Assembly (NCBI GenBank): GCA_905201685.1
Contig: CAJKOW010000071.1
Span: 1 to 6,228 of the forward strand
From: an uncultured Bacteroides sp.
GTDB taxonomy: Bacteria > Bacteroidota > Bacteroidia > Bacteroidales > Bacteroidaceae
DNA: 6,228 bases
Direction of reading: 5' to 3'
The notes beneath the pieces were generated by a model, which had not been told where the DNA came from, searched no databases, and was given only the letters and a program-made list of their open reading frames with translations. Positions 5,749 through 6,228 of the stretch are shown piece after piece (within the stretch, counting starts at the first letter, position 1; every line of letters starts with the position of its first letter). Made by a program: the position numbers and the translations under genes.

Positions 5749-6153
5749 ATGAAGAAAAACGCCCTATACTACATTGCTGCGGTGCTTTGGGGCATTCCGG
5801 GAGTCATCATCAGCGTCAAAGTGGTTAAGGCATATCTCACTATGCCGACGGAAAAACTATGGTGGCTGCTGCTCATCACAATAGCGGTCCTCATCGGATT
5901 CTTTTTTATGTTCCGGGGAGTCGTCGACAAATACTCTGTCCACATCGCCTCACAGAGTGAAAAGACCAATCCGCTCAAGACATTCCCTGTTCGCGGATGG
6001 CTTTTGATTATCTTTATGCTGGGGCTTGGAATGGCGCTCAAATTCATACCGGGAATCCCCGACGAATTCATCGCATCGTTCTACTCCGGACTCAGCCCGA
6101 TGCTGCTGTTTGCAGCCGGCCGCTTCGTCTACAACAGATGGAAAAATAATTAA
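5749..6153 (+). CDS. Small integral membrane protein with four predicted membrane segments
   Basis: This is a 134-residue hydrophobic protein. Predicted membrane segments are about 5-26, 36-56, 82-100 and 107-126. A polar, charged loop (57-81, DKYSVHIASQSEKTNPLKTF) separates the two halves, and the C-terminus is basic (RFVYNRWKNN). PGIP at 101-104 sits between segments three and four. I recognise no enzyme, transporter or receptor motif. It resembles conserved uncharacterised inner-membrane proteins of Bacteroidales. I start at the ATG at 5749. The frame continues upstream to a TTG at 5728, but that codon lies inside the promoter -7 box and so should not be transcribed. The gene is divergent from the septoil-knot gene across 169 bases and has no same-strand neighbour in the window. 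Confidence 0.85.
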   Translation: MKKNALYYIAAVLWGIPGVIISVKVVKAYLTMPTEKLWWLLLITIAVLIGFFFMFRGVVDKYSVHIASQSEKTNPLKTFPVRGWLLIIFMLGLGMALKFIPGIPDEFIASFYSGLSPMLLFAAGRFVYNRWKNN

Positions 6154-6176
6154 TTATATTTGTAATCATAAACACA

Positions 6177-6200
6177 TTAGTGTCCACTAAAAATTTGGAC
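6177..6200. other. Overlapping inverted repeats downstream of the membrane-protein gene
   Basis: TTAGTG-TC-CACTAA (6177-6190) is a perfect 6-base-arm dyad. It overlaps a second one, GTCCA (6182-6186) with TGGAC (6196-6200) around 9 bases; both cannot form at once. They begin 23 bases past the stop codon. No T-tract follows, so an intrinsic terminator is doubtful. The string TGTCCACTAAA resembles insertion-sequence end sequences, but no transposase is in view. Confidence 0.35.
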
Positions 6201-6228
6201 GGTTATATAAAGTTTAACAATTAAAACA

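Noticed and set aside
5769..6071. 100-codon minus-strand open frame inside the membrane-protein gene
   Set aside because: It is antisense to a protein with four clear membrane segments and its own promoter box; no independent coding evidence.

Overview
The window looks like chromosomal DNA from a member of the order Bacteroidales (gut Bacteroidota). Three promoters fit the Bacteroidales -7 consensus TAnnTTTG, and start sites are AT-rich with mostly weak Shine-Dalgarno pairing. The proteins are also typical of this group: a fimbrillin-like surface lipoprotein, a Bacteroidales-type zinc-less sirtuin and a septoil-knot (DUF6150-like) secreted protein. Genus cannot be fixed from the sequence. No tRNA, rRNA, CRISPR array or complete insertion sequence is visible.

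Layout. (1) 4-1815, minus: a 603-residue lipoprotein with a regulatory-like beta domain, a helical stretch, a BACON-like domain and a fimbrillin-like C-terminus. (2) 1816-2127: a divergent intergenic region holding a promoter for each flanking gene. (3) 2128-3264, plus: a stand-alone P-loop ATPase of the archaeal-type ATPase/STAND-like group with a C-terminal winged helix. (4) 3265-3510: a convergent spacer with hairpins but no convincing gene. (5) 3511-5579, minus: three co-directional genes, in transcription order a secreted YRSDA-repeat protein, a SIR2-family deacylase, and a Cof-type HAD phosphatase. The gaps are 114 and 110 bases, so they may form one transcription unit, although the second gap has a terminator-like hairpin. 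(6) 5749-6153, plus: a 134-residue protein with four predicted membrane segments, divergent from the three-gene group. Its promoter is surrounded by short dyads. (7) 6154-6228: a non-coding edge with overlapping inverted repeats that may belong to a mobile element or a terminator.

No single pathway joins these genes. The sirtuin (NAD-dependent removal of acyl groups from lysine) and the HAD phosphatase are housekeeping or metabolic enzymes. The lipoprotein and the repeat protein are exported. The most distinctive item is the repeat protein at 5241-5579: six Y(R/K)S(D/E)A motifs at a near-constant 13-residue period, which I match to the small, topologically knotted septoil-knot family. Four annotated starts lie inside longer open frames. 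In two cases (ATPase, membrane protein) the upstream start would fall at or before the promoter -7 box. In the HAD gene the upstream start is a TTG lying before a good ribosome binding site. In the lipoprotein the internal start is the one that gives a clean signal peptide.
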